Below, piece by piece: positions 1-6,527 of a DNA stretch of 7,343 nt. The notes under the pieces were generated by a model. That model made no database searches and had not been told where the DNA came from. It saw nothing but the letters and a program-made list of their open reading frames with translations. Origin of the DNA: Ramlibacter sp. (GTDB lineage Bacteria > Pseudomonadota > Gammaproteobacteria > Burkholderiales > Burkholderiaceae_C); assembly GCA_021156245.1 (NCBI GenBank), contig JAJNBO010000221.1, positions 1 to 7,343 on the forward strand, written 5' to 3'. The first letter of the stretch is position 1; every line of letters starts with the position of its first letter. A program made the position numbers and the translations under genes.

Positions 1-1600
1 ACGCCATCGGCACCGACACCTGCAGGTCCTCGGCGGCCACCAGCCAGGGACAGGCGCTGGGCGCCGCGGCCATGTGCAGGTCCAGGTCGCCATGGAAGCG
101 CAGCGCCGCGATCTGCGCGCGCGTCAGGCCGAACACCTCCACGCAGCCCGGCGAGTCGATGCGTTGCTTGAGGACCTGCACCACGGGGGCGTAGCTGCGC
201 GCGTAGTCCAGCGCCGGAAGCCACAGGGTCATGATCAACAGCCAGCCCAGCGCCGCGCCGGCCGCGGGCAGGACGAGGCTTTTCCAGATGGCGTGGCGGC
301 TGCGCTTGGTGCGCCAGCGCACCAGCGCGATCCACGCGATCGTGGCCACCAGCGCCACCACGAAGGGCACCAGCGAGAAGCTGGGCGTGAAGCCGGGGGC
401 CAGCTTGAACACGTTGGCCGCGGGCTTGGCCGGGACGCCGGTCTGCAGCGAGATCCAGATCACCCAGATCACCAGCGCGCAGCCGCTGAAGAACAGCAGG
501 GTGAACCAGTCGATCAGTGCGGAGGCGCTGCGCTGGAACGTGGGCAGCGCGAAGGCCGCCAGCGCCGCCAGCGGGGGCAGGCTCAGCAGCAGCGCGCGGT
601 CGGAGTTCGGCGAGAGGATTGCGGTGACGAGGGAAACCAGCGCAAACCACAGCGGCAGCGCCACGTGGCGGTGTCCGAGTTGCCGGCGCCAGCGCCACAC
701 CGTCCAGATCGCCAGCGGCCAGGCGGGCCAGGTGAACCAGACCAGCAGCCGGGCGACCGAGCGCCATTCGCGCGGAGAATCGAAGGCCGTCGGCGTCAGC
801 CGCCATTCCCACATGCCCAGGGACAGTGCAACGACAGCGGCCAGCAATGCGAGCGCCACCACGATGGCCGTGCCGCGGCTGCCGCGCGCATCGCTTACGC
901 CATCCTGCGGCGGGTCCGTCATGTGCAGCACCGCCCCGCCGGCGGCGAACAGGGCGGCCATCGCGGGCGCGCCGCTGAGGCCCAGGCCCACGAGGCCGAT
1001 GGCGATGCTGGCAATGGGCGCGGCCAGCCGGTACGGCAAGGCCGCCATGCCAAAGAAGGCGAGGGCGGTGAACCCGAGCTGGGCCAGGGCGGGCGTGGTC
1101 TCGTGGGACAGCTGCGCCAGGCCGAGGCACGCGATCAGGGCCAGCAGCCCGCCGTCGGCGATGGCCCGCGCATAGTCCGTGGGCAAGGCCTCGCCCCCGA
1201 AAGCGAACGGCACCGGTTGGGCGCGCGGCGTGCGCGCCAGGTAGTAGACGGCGTACCAGGTGGATAGCAGCGTGACCACCAGCAGCAGGATGAAGGGGAT
1301 GCGGGCGGCGAAGTCCGGCGCGATCCAGCCGGGTGCGATGCGGATGGCCCAGGCCCCGAGCCAGTAGGGCAGCAGCGCGTCGAACTCGGGGGGCTGCCCG
1401 AGCAGCTCGGGCACCAGCCATTCGGCGCGCCCGTGCGCCAGTTCGAGCATATAGCCCAGCGCCATGATGTCCGCGTTCTTCCACGGCTCCCGGCCAATGA
1501 AGCCGGGGAGCACGTACGCCGCGCAGAACAGCAGCAGGGCCAGCCGCGGCAGGCGGTGGACGGCGCTCTGGGCGACGATGGCGGGAGTGGGCTGGTTCAC
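1..1600 (-). CDS. ArnT/PMT-like (GT-C, family 39-like) integral membrane glycosyltransferase, 3' end outside window
   Basis: An open minus-strand frame runs from a GTG at 1600 through position 2 with no stop, giving 533 codons. The protein begins MNQPTPAIVAQ and is almost entirely hydrophobic, with about 12 membrane segments (first near residues 20-35), then a more polar C-terminal part ending in the window near a PSACPWLVAAEDL stretch. The motif GREPWKN at residues 36-42, followed by Asp44, sits just after the first membrane segment. That is where GT-C enzymes such as ArnT carry their catalytic acidic loop. Family members move a sugar from a polyprenyl-phosphate donor to lipid A or another periplasmic acceptor; the substrate here cannot be told. 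The GTG start is chosen because an in-frame TAA lies 33 bases upstream, no other start codon precedes the first membrane segment, and the next ATG is codon 46. No Shine-Dalgarno is visible. A terminator separates it from rpmE2, so it probably has its own promoter, though I see none. Membrane protein: fairly sure; glycosyltransferase: moderate. Confidence 0.72.
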   Translation of the reverse strand, partial: MNQPTPAIVAQSAVHRLPRLALLLFCAAYVLPGFIGREPWKNADIMALGYMLELAHGRAEWLVPELLGQPPEFDALLPYWLGAWAIRIAPGWIAPDFAARIPFILLLVVTLLSTWYAVYYLARTPRAQPVPFAFGGEALPTDYARAIADGGLLALIACLGLAQLSHETTPALAQLGFTALAFFGMAALPYRLAAPIASIAIGLVGLGLSGAPAMAALFAAGGAVLHMTDPPQDGVSDARGSRGTAIVVALALLAAVVALSLGMWEWRLTPTAFDSPREWRSVARLLVWFTWPAWPLAIWTVWRWRRQLGHRHVALPLWFALVSLVTAILSPNSDRALLLSLPPLAALAAFALPTFQRSASALIDWFTLLFFSGCALVIWVIWISLQTGVPAKPAANVFKLAPGFTPSFSLVPFVVALVATIAWIALVRWRTKRSRHAIWKSLVLPAAGAALGWLLIMTLWLPALDYARSYAPVVQVLKQRIDSPGCVEVFGLTRAQIAALRFHGDLDLHMAAAPSACPWLVAAEDLQVSVPMA

Positions 1601-1642
1601 GCGCGCGAGTGTGTCACAGGGACGTTAACGGATCGCTCCAAC

Positions 1643-1668
1643 AAAAAAGGCAGCCTGAAGCTGCCTTT
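1643..1668 (-). terminator. Intrinsic terminator of rpmE2
   Basis: Read on the minus strand, a perfect GGCAGC/GCTGCC stem with a five-base TTCAG loop is followed at once by six T and then GTT. AAA before the stem can pair with the first T residues, extending it to nine pairs. It lies 17 bases after the rpmE2 stop and 42 bases before the start of the next minus-strand gene. On the plus strand the tract after the stem is only TTT then CC, so it should act mainly leftwards. Confidence 0.88.
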
Positions 1669-1685
1669 CCTGGGGTGCCGCGGGC

Positions 1686-1943
1686 TTACTTGCCGGCGGT
1701 CTTGCCGAACTTCTTGAAGAACTTGTCGACCCGGCCGCCCATGTCGTTGACCGACTTCTGGGTGCCCGTGTAGAACGGGTGCGATTCGCTGGAGGTGTCC
1801 AGCTTGTACAGCGGCAGCTCACGGCCGTCTTCCAGCGTGATCTTGTCGCGAGCGGCCACGCAGGAGCGGGTCACGAACTGGAAACCGTTCGACAGGTCCT
1901 GGAAGACCACGTCGCGGTAGTTGGGGTGAATGCCTTCTTTCAT
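1686..1943 (-). CDS. rpmE2: Type B 50S ribosomal protein L31
   Basis: An 85-residue protein starting [16 protein letters not shown], the typical opening of L31, a large-subunit protein at the central protuberance that bridges to the small subunit. It contains a single cysteine (in VTRSC, near residue 28) and no CxxC pair, so it is the zinc-free type B paralogue. The end is lysine-rich ([12 protein letters not shown]), as expected for an rRNA binder. The start is the ATG at 1943, preceded by GAGGA with a four-base gap. A longer in-frame reading back to an ATG at 2060 would add 39 residues unlike L31 and would include the promoter, so I reject it. The gene follows rho in the same direction, an arrangement I associate with Burkholderiales. 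It has its own -10 box and an intrinsic terminator. I see no obvious Zur-box palindrome, so zinc regulation is not supported by the sequence. Confidence 0.95.
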   Translation of the reverse strand: MKEGIHPNYRDVVFQDLSNGFQFVTRSCVAARDKITLEDGRELPLYKLDTSSESHPFYTGTQKSVNDMGGRVDKFFKKFGKTAGK

Positions 1944-1969
1944 GGTGTCCTCGTCGGTGTCAGGAGCCG

Positions 1970-1986
1970 CGCCGGGATATCCGGCG
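1970..1986 (-). promoter_or_regulatory. GC hairpin in the rpmE2 leader
   Basis: A perfect inverted repeat, CGCCGG and CCGGCG around five bases, lies inside the predicted rpmE2 5' untranslated region and ends 26 bases before the ATG. In RNA it would form a six-pair all-GC stem with a five-base loop. It could be a ribosomal-protein autoregulatory leader or a protein operator, or it could be chance in GC-rich DNA. Confidence 0.35.
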
Positions 1987-2009
1987 TACTTTCCGCAGTG
2001 AAGCCTCAG

Positions 2010-2015
2010 ATTATA
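2010..2015 (-). promoter_or_regulatory. rpmE2: -10 box of a promoter for rpmE2
   Basis: A perfect TATAAT on the minus strand stands out in very GC-rich surroundings, between the end of rho and rpmE2. Transcription would start near 2003 and leave a leader of about 60 bases. No good -35 hexamer lies 16-18 bases upstream (CAGGCA is the 17-base candidate), so strength rests on the -10. It suggests that rpmE2 is expressed independently of rho. Confidence 0.6.
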
Positions 2016-2090
2016 GCGCGCCGGCTGCAGGGTGCCTGCTGAGCCGAAATTTGACGCCATGACCTGGCACCGGCCGCACGTGACCTGTTT

Positions 2091-2102
2091 CCGGCGCGCC
2101 GG
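2091..2102. repeat. 12-base perfect palindrome directly after the rho stop
   Basis: CCGGCGCGCCGG abuts the rho stop codon (2103-2105). On the minus strand it is followed by AAAC with no T-run, so it is not an intrinsic terminator. A wider pair, ACCGGC and GCCGGT, could also form with a long loop. It may protect the rho 3' end or be chance at this GC content. Confidence 0.3.
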
Positions 2103-3340
2103 TCAGCCCCCGCGCCGCATCATGTCGAAGAACTCCACGTTCGTCTTCGTGGCCTTCATCGACTTCAGGACCATTTCCATCGCCTCGATCTCGTCCATGT
2201 TGTACATGAACTGGCGCAGGATGCGGGTCTTCTGCAGGATCTCGGGGCGGAGCGATTGAGCTGGATGGAGGGGAACACGCGCTTTTCATACAGGCGGCGG
2301 TCCAGGTGGATTTCGCTGTTGCCCGTGCCCTTGAACTCCTCGAAGATCACTTCGTCCATTCGCGAGCCGGTGTCGATCAGCGCGGTGGCGATGATGGTGA
2401 GCGACCCGCCTTCCTCCACGTTGCGCGCGGCGCCCAGGAAGCGCTTGGGACGCTGCAGCGCGTTGGCGTCGACGCCGCCGGTGAGCACCTTGCCGGAGGA
2501 GGGCACGACGTTGTTGTAGGCGCGGGCCAGGCGGGTGATCGAGTCCAGCAGGATCACCACGTCCTTCTTCAGTTCGACCAGGCGCTTGGCGCGCTCGATC
2601 ACCATCTCGGCGACGTGCACGTGGCGGGCGGCCGGCTCGTCGAAGGTGGAGGCGATCACCTCGCCCTTCACCGAGCGCTGCATGTCGGTCACTTCCTCGG
2701 GGCGCTCGTCGACGAGCAGCACCATCATGTGGCTGTCGGGGAAGTTGGCCGCGATCGCGTGCGCGATGTGCTGCATCATCACCGTCTTGCCGCTCTTGGG
2801 CGGCGCCACCAGCAGCGCCCGCTGGCCCTTGCCGATGGGCGCGATGATGTCGATGATGCGGCTGGTGATGTTCTCCTCGCCCTTGAAGTTGTCGCGCTCC
2901 AGGCGCATCTGCTCCTTCGGGAACAGCGGCGTCAGGTTCTCGAACATCACCTTGTGCTTGTTCTGCTCGGGCGGCCCGCCGTTGACGGAGTCCAGCTTCG
3001 TCAGCGCGAAGTAGCGCTCGCCGTCCTTGGGCGTGCGCACCTCGCCCTCGATCATGTCGCCGGTGTGCAGGTTGAAGCGGCGCACCTGGCTGGGCGAGAT
3101 GTAGATGTCGTCCGTGCTCGCCGTGTAGCTGGTGTCCGGGCTGCGCAGGAAGCCGAAGCCGTCCGGCAGGATTTCCAGCACGCCGTCCGCGAACACCTGC
3201 TCGCCGGCGCGCGCGCGCTTCTTGATGATGGCGAACATCAGCTCCTGCTTGCGCATGCGGCCGGTGTTCTCGATCTCGAGCTCTTCGGCCTGCTTGAGGA
3301 CTTCCGAGACGTGCAGCGCCTTGAGTTCGTTCAGGTGCAT
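2103..3340 (-). CDS. rho: Transcription termination factor Rho, frameshifted by an apparent 28-base deletion
   Basis: Rho is the hexameric RNA helicase that loads on C-rich RNA and ends transcription. From the ATG at 3340 (AGGGG seven bases upstream) the frame reads as normal Rho to Ser364. It has an N-terminal helical domain (1-45), an OB-fold RNA-binding domain with GFGFLR at 61-66, Walker A APPKSGKT at 179-186, the catalytic glutamate in DERPEEV (Glu212), Walker B VVILLD ending at Asp266, and the Q- and R-loop segments. After LNRS the expected G-T-R-(R/K)-E-E-L-L segment is absent. The frame then changes: the original frame ends in an unrelated tail at 2165, while the next frame resumes true Rho sequence (EILQKTR through [11 protein letters not shown]) to a TGA at 2103-2105. 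Restoring 28 bases gives 421 residues, close to E. coli's 419. The missing piece includes the arginine finger. As read, the product would be a 391-residue inactive protein. The gene lies downstream of trxA, as in E. coli. Confidence 0.95.
2244..2250 (-). other. rho: Deletion/frameshift junction in rho
   Basis: On the minus strand the codons for Asn-Arg-Ser run straight into CCCCGAG, where Rho resumes as Pro-Glu-Ile-Leu-Gln in another frame. Only five bases stand where eleven codons (33 bases) are expected from the family, so 28 bases are missing. The size is inferred from remembered Rho sequences and agrees with the total length. It may be an assembly error. Confidence 0.8.
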
Positions 3341-3354
3341 GGAGTGACCCCTTT

Positions 3355-3404
3355 GGGGCAGTGTTCTTGGTGGGTCTGGGGAGGTTCGTGGCGGGGCGAG
3401 AATT
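3355..3404 (-). promoter_or_regulatory. C-rich, G-poor rho leader, possible rut site
   Basis: In the 50 bases of leader just before the rho Shine-Dalgarno the transcribed sense strand has about 26 C and 6 G, with many CC and TC dinucleotides. Such a C-over-G bubble is the known hallmark of Rho loading sites. E. coli rho is autoregulated by Rho-dependent attenuation in its leader, so the same may happen here. This is inference from composition only. Confidence 0.45.
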
Positions 3405-3430
3405 GCCCTGCGAACCGGATCTCGAACTGC

Positions 3431-3446
3431 CCGCCTGCAATGGCGG
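3431..3446 (-). repeat. Small hairpin in the rho leader
   Basis: CCGCC and GGCGG, separated by six bases, form a five-pair stem in the leader between the trxA terminator and rho. There is no T-run after it. Its role is unknown and it may be chance; it lies 27 bases upstream of the C-rich segment in the direction of transcription. Confidence 0.25.
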
Positions 3447-3463
3447 ATCAGCGAATGAGGGGC

Positions 3464-3469
3464 ATTATG
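3464..3469 (-). promoter_or_regulatory. rho: Candidate -10 box for rho
   Basis: CATAAT (five of six to consensus) lies on the minus strand just after the T-run of the trxA terminator, about 124 bases before the rho start. The matching -35 position falls inside the terminator arm and does not resemble TTGACA. If real, it would let rho be transcribed despite the terminator; otherwise rho depends on readthrough from trxA. Confidence 0.3.
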
Positions 3470-3473
3470 CAGG

Positions 3474-3554
3474 AAAAAAGGGTCCGGGGGCTAGGGTCGA
3501 GGGGCTGGGGAAAAGACAAGGGGCCAGGAACGCGAGTCCCTAGCCCCTGGAACC
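3474..3554 (-). terminator. Long-armed intrinsic terminator after trxA
   Basis: Thirteen bases after the trxA stop, the minus strand has a 17-base arm GGTTCCAGGGGCTAGGG (3554-3538) matched by CCCTAGCCCCCGGACCC (3496-3480). Fifteen of 17 positions pair, with a run of ten at the inner end, and six T follow immediately (3479-3474). The loop is unusually long at 41 bases and is itself pyrimidine-rich. The arms plus T-run fit an intrinsic terminator or attenuator between trxA and rho. The GGGGCTAGGG-type wording recurs inside the element, so it may also be an intergenic repeat of this genome. Confidence 0.65.
3486..3510 (+). other. G-quadruplex motif
   Basis: On the plus strand four G-runs of five, three, four and four bases are separated by loops of three, four and two bases (CTA, TCGA, CT). 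This meets the usual pattern for an intramolecular G-quadruplex. It lies on the strand opposite to trxA/rho transcripts and overlaps one arm and the loop of the trxA terminator. A further GGGG follows after ten bases (3520-3523). Confidence 0.55.
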
Positions 3555-3567
3555 TGGTCCCTCTCGC

Positions 3568-3900
3568 TCAGGCCAGCTGCTGGTCGATGAAGGCGGTGAG
3601 CTGCGCCTTGCTCATGGCGCCCACCTTGGTGGCGGCGAGCTGGCCGTCCTTGAACAGCATCAGCGTGGGGATGCCGCGGATGCCGAACTTCGCCGGAATG
3701 TCGCGGTTCTCGTCGACGTTCATCTTGGCGATCTGCAGCTTGTCCTTGTAGCTCTCCGAGACTTCGTCGAGGATGGGCGCGATCATCTTGCACGGCCCGC
3801 ACCATTCGGCCCAGTAGTCCACCAGGACCGGCTTGTCGGCCTTCAGGACGTCGGATTCGAAGGAGGAGTCGGAGATGTGCTTGATCAGGTCGCTGGCCAT
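3568..3900 (-). CDS. trxA: Thioredoxin 1 (TrxA)
   Basis: A 110-residue cytoplasmic thioredoxin, close to the usual 105-110 residues. It reduces disulfides in ribonucleotide reductase, PAPS reductase, methionine sulfoxide reductase and others, and is itself recycled by thioredoxin reductase. The active site WCGPC is at residues 33-37 (Cys34 and Cys37), the buried aspartate of VDYWAEW is Asp28, and the cis-proline of GIPTL is Pro78. There is no signal peptide, so it is not a periplasmic homologue. The ATG at 3900 follows AGAGGA with a four-base gap. It is the first gene of the leftward trxA-rho-rpmE2 block; the same trxA-rho order is known in E. coli. A terminator-like hairpin follows, so rho may be only partly cotranscribed. 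I see no convincing promoter in the 104 bases upstream; a weak TTGGTT (3967-3962) lacks a good -10 partner. Confidence 0.98.
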   Translation of the reverse strand: MASDLIKHISDSSFESDVLKADKPVLVDYWAEWCGPCKMIAPILDEVSESYKDKLQIAKMNVDENRDIPAKFGIRGIPTLMLFKDGQLAATKVGAMSKAQLTAFIDQQLA

Positions 3901-3937
3901 GGGTTCCTCTCGTGGTGCGGGGTCCTTCCCGCCTACA

Positions 3938-3996
3938 GCTACAGTCAGGGCATTGTGACAGAAACCAAGACCCCCCGCCGGGTACGGGGCTACAGT
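3938..3996 (+). promoter_or_regulatory. Divergent intergenic region with GCTACAGT repeated 51 bases apart
   Basis: The 104 bases between trxA and the AddB-like gene must hold divergent promoters. GCTACAGT occurs at 3938-3945 and 3989-3996 in the same orientation. The second copy contains TACAGT (four of six to the -10 consensus), which would start transcription at about 4003-4005, almost on the ATG at 4005. A small stem, CCCCG/CGGGG (3973-3977 with 3985-3989), lies just before it. No TTGACA-like -35 is seen at the right distance. Promoter assignment is tentative. Confidence 0.3.
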
Positions 3997-4004
3997 GAAA
4001 TGCT

Positions 4005-6527
4005 ATGGATGCGATAGCAACAACCCATCCATTCGCGCGGCATTGGAGGGAGCTCATGCAGGACCTGCGAGCTGCCATCGCGGCCCGCGGCGCACATGCG
4101 GCGCGCACCGTGGTGCTGCTGCCGTATGCGCAGCTGATGCCCGTGGCGCGGCAGTTCTGGACGCTCGCGCAGCCTTCGGGATTCGCCCCCCGCTTCGAGA
4201 CCACCATGAACTGGGCGCGGCGCCAGCCTTGGGAACCCGGCGAGCTGGATCTTTCCTTCGACATCGGCCGCGACCTGCTGGTTGCGCGCAGCTGGCTGGA
4301 ACAAGGCGGCCTGCGCTCGCAGGCCGACGTGCTCGCGGGTTCGCTCGTCGAGGCCGCCTGGCAGGCCGCGGGCGCGGCACGTGCCGTCGCACCCGCGCAG
4401 CGTGCCGCGTGGGCTGCCCGGTTGCGGCCCCTGCTGCTGCAGGGCATGGAAGCCCCGGCGCTCGCGACGGAGGCCGCCATCTCGCGCATCGCCTTCGAAT
4501 GGGTGGCGGCGTCCTCGTATGCGACCGATGCCCTGCTCGATGGCTTCCTGACGCGGGACGTCGACCTGCTGGTGGTGCTCCAGGGCTTCCAGGAGGAACC
4601 CGTGCCGCGCGCGCTGCTGGAGCAGCTCGGCGATCGCGCGCTGGCCTGGCCGCTGCCGGTGCAGGCCGAAGCCGGCGCCATCGCACTGCACGCCGCCGCG
4701 GATGCCGCGGAGGAGGCGGAGCGTGCCGCCGCCCTGGTGCTGGCGCGCATCGCGAACGGCGAAGTCCCGGTGGCCTTGACCGCCACCGACCGCGTGCTCA
4801 CGCGGCGCATCGGCGCCTTGCTGTTCACGCGGGGGGTCCGCGTGCACGATGAAACGGGATGGAAGCTTTCCACCACGCTGGCAGCCGCCCGCGTGATGGG
4901 CGCCTTGCGCGCCTGTGCATGGGACGCCGGCAGCGATGCGGTGATCGACTGGCTCAAGGCGGTCCCGGCGCTGGGCAGCGGCGCCGTGCTGGCGCTGGAG
5001 CGCCGCGTGCGCCGCAGCGGCCAGCGCGAATGGCGGATGCTGCGCGATGGTGACTGGGCGGGCTCCGATGCGGTGCAGGGCGCGGCGGCGCGCGTGGCCG
5101 GCTGGCGCGACGCCATGCAGCCGGCGCGCGGGCTGCTCGAGTGGCTCGCGGCGCTGCGGCAGCTGCTGCGCGACGCCGGCCAGTGGGAAGCCTTGCGCAC
5201 CGATTCCGCCGGCATGAAGATCCTGGCGGCCTTGCGTCTGGAAGACGCCGCATCGGCCGAGTGGTCGGGCTGGTCCCATGGACAGCGGCGCATGGCGCTG
5301 CGGGACTTCACGTCGTGGGTGAACGAGGTGCTGGAAGGCGCCAGCTTCGTGCCGCCCCACACCGGCGAGGAACAGGTCGTCGTCCTCCCGATGAGCCAGT
5401 TGCTCGGCCACCCCTTTGCGTCCCTCGTGCTGCCCGGCTGCGACGAGCGCAGCCTGCCGGCCTCGCCGGAGCCTGCGGCGGGGTGGACGCAGGCGCAGCG
5501 TCGCCTGCTCGGGCTTCCGTTGCGGCAGGACCTCGAGGACGCGCAGCGCGCCGCGTGGCGCTGCGCGCTGCAGGCGCCGCGGGTGGACGTGCTCTGGCGC
5601 GCGAGCGACGACACCGGCGAGGCGACGCTGGCCAGTCCGCTCGTCCAGGCGCTGGCTCTCGAGGGCGTGGGCGCGGCGGGCGTCGACGCGCGGCAGGCGC
5701 GGGAAGAAACCGCGCAGCCCGTGTGTCCGCCGGTGGTGGAAGCCGGCGCGCTGGTGCCGACCAAGCTGTCGGCCAGCAGCTACGAAGACCTGCGGCGGTG
5801 CCCCTATCGCTTCTATGCCATGCGCATGCTGGGCCTGAAGGAAGCCGAGGAGATCGACGCCGAAGTGGACAAGCGCGACTTCGGCACCTGGCTGCATGGT
5901 GTCTTCAAGACCTTCCACGAGACGCTGTGTGAACGCGGCACGATGTCGCGTCAGGAACGCGCCGGCCTGCTCGACGAGATCGCGCGCGACGGCATGGCGG
6001 CGCAACGCCTCGGCGAAGGCGAATTCCTGCCCTTCGCATCCACCTGGCCCGCCGTGCGCACGGGCTACCTGGAGTGGCTGGAAAAACATGAAGCCCGGGG
6101 CCTCGCTTTCGAGGAAGGCGAGGCCGAACACGGCGTGCAGCTCGGCGCCCTGACGCTGGCGGGCCGCATCGACCGCGTCGACCGGGGACGTGACGGCCTG
6201 CTGGTCATGGACTACAAGACCGAAGCGCTGCAGTCCACCAAGGACCGCATGAAGGCGCCGCTGGAGGACACGCAACTGGCGTTCTACGCATTGCTGCTGC
6301 CGGGTGAAGAGCTGCGTGCGGCGTACCTCAACGTCGGCGAGCGCGGCAAGGTGGAGGCCGTGGAGCATCCCGGGCTGGCGCAGGCCGCCCACCTGCTGAA
6401 GGAAGGCATCGAGGCGGAGCTGCGGCGCATCGGGCAGGGCGCGCCCTTGCCGGCGCTGGGGGAGGGCCGCGCGTGCGAGTTCTGCAACGCGCGTGGCCTG
6501 TGCCGCAGGGATGGCTGGAGTGACTGA
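4005..6527 (+). CDS. AddB-like PD-(D/E)XK nuclease with iron-sulfur cysteines (DNA repair)
   Basis: An 840-residue protein. The N-terminal two-thirds is helicase-like in layout but shows no Walker A motif, as in RecC and some AddB proteins, so it probably recognises DNA rather than drives translocation. The C-terminal third is a RecB-family nuclease: His631 in GTWLHG, Asp723 in GRIDRVD, Asp736 and Lys738 in MDYKT, and Gln757 in DTQLAFYA. Four cysteines fit the AddB/Cas4 iron-sulfur staple, Cys599 in RRCPYRFYA and Cys824, Cys827 and Cys833 in a CxxCx5C tail. It should cut one strand during double-strand break resection together with the next gene's helicase, with which it overlaps. It matches what I recall as the 'probable DNA repair protein' group of betaproteobacteria. 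The ATG at 4005 begins MDAIATTHPFARHW, which looks family-like but has no Shine-Dalgarno; Met18 at 4056 has a strong one. Function: confident; start: uncertain. Confidence 0.9.
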   Translation: MDAIATTHPFARHWRELMQDLRAAIAARGAHAARTVVLLPYAQLMPVARQFWTLAQPSGFAPRFETTMNWARRQPWEPGELDLSFDIGRDLLVARSWLEQGGLRSQADVLAGSLVEAAWQAAGAARAVAPAQRAAWAARLRPLLLQGMEAPALATEAAISRIAFEWVAASSYATDALLDGFLTRDVDLLVVLQGFQEEPVPRALLEQLGDRALAWPLPVQAEAGAIALHAAADAAEEAERAAALVLARIANGEVPVALTATDRVLTRRIGALLFTRGVRVHDETGWKLSTTLAAARVMGALRACAWDAGSDAVIDWLKAVPALGSGAVLALERRVRRSGQREWRMLRDGDWAGSDAVQGAAARVAGWRDAMQPARGLLEWLAALRQLLRDAGQWEALRTDSAGMKILAALRLEDAASAEWSGWSHGQRRMALRDFTSWVNEVLEGASFVPPHTGEEQVVVLPMSQLLGHPFASLVLPGCDERSLPASPEPAAGWTQAQRRLLGLPLRQDLEDAQRAAWRCALQAPRVDVLWRASDDTGEATLASPLVQALALEGVGAAGVDARQAREETAQPVCPPVVEAGALVPTKLSASSYEDLRRCPYRFYAMRMLGLKEAEEIDAEVDKRDFGTWLHGVFKTFHETLCERGTMSRQERAGLLDEIARDGMAAQRLGEGEFLPFASTWPAVRTGYLEWLEKHEARGLAFEEGEAEHGVQLGALTLAGRIDRVDRGRDGLLVMDYKTEALQSTKDRMKAPLEDTQLAFYALLLPGEELRAAYLNVGERGKVEAVEHPGLAQAAHLLKEGIEAELRRIGQGAPLPALGEGRACEFCNARGLCRRDGWSD
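4045..4050 (+). promoter_or_regulatory. Strong Shine-Dalgarno for an alternative start at 4056
   Basis: GGAGGG lies five bases before the in-frame ATG of Met18, an ideal spacing, while the annotated ATG at 4005 has no such site. Starting at 4056 would give an 823-residue protein lacking MDAIATTHPFARHWREL. It may be the true start, a second start, or chance. Confidence 0.4.

Noticed and set aside
74..1267. A 397-codon plus-strand open frame over the left end.
   Set aside because: It is an Arg/Gln/Gly-rich, low-complexity translation with no recognisable domain. It is antisense to the continuous hydrophobic membrane protein frame on the minus strand.
1601..1642. A search for a promoter of the ArnT-like gene in the short gap after the rpmE2 terminator.
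   Set aside because: Only CGTTAACG and weak TTGGAG-like words are present. No -35/-10 pair with proper spacing can be supported.
1941..2060. A longer form of L31 starting at 2060.
   Set aside because: The added 39 residues do not resemble L31 and would cover the TATAAT and leader. The ATG at 1943 has a good Shine-Dalgarno and a family-typical N-terminus.
3456..3473. A five-codon leader peptide (MPLIR) in the rho leader, compared with E. coli rhoL.
   Set aside because: It is too short, has no Shine-Dalgarno and overlaps the candidate -10 box.
2306..3751. A 481-codon plus-strand open frame opposite rho and trxA.
   Set aside because: It is antisense to two unmistakable genes and its composition (Ala, Leu, His, Val, Arg repeats) is that of a shadow frame.
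3990..6392. An 800-codon open frame on the minus strand opposite the AddB-like gene, and another of 757 codons at 3491-5764.
   Set aside because: Both are shadows of a high-GC coding strand. Their translations are rich in Arg, Ala, Gly, His, Pro and Ser with no domain motifs. The plus strand carries the nuclease motifs, and the second runs antisense to it before joining trxA sequence out of frame.
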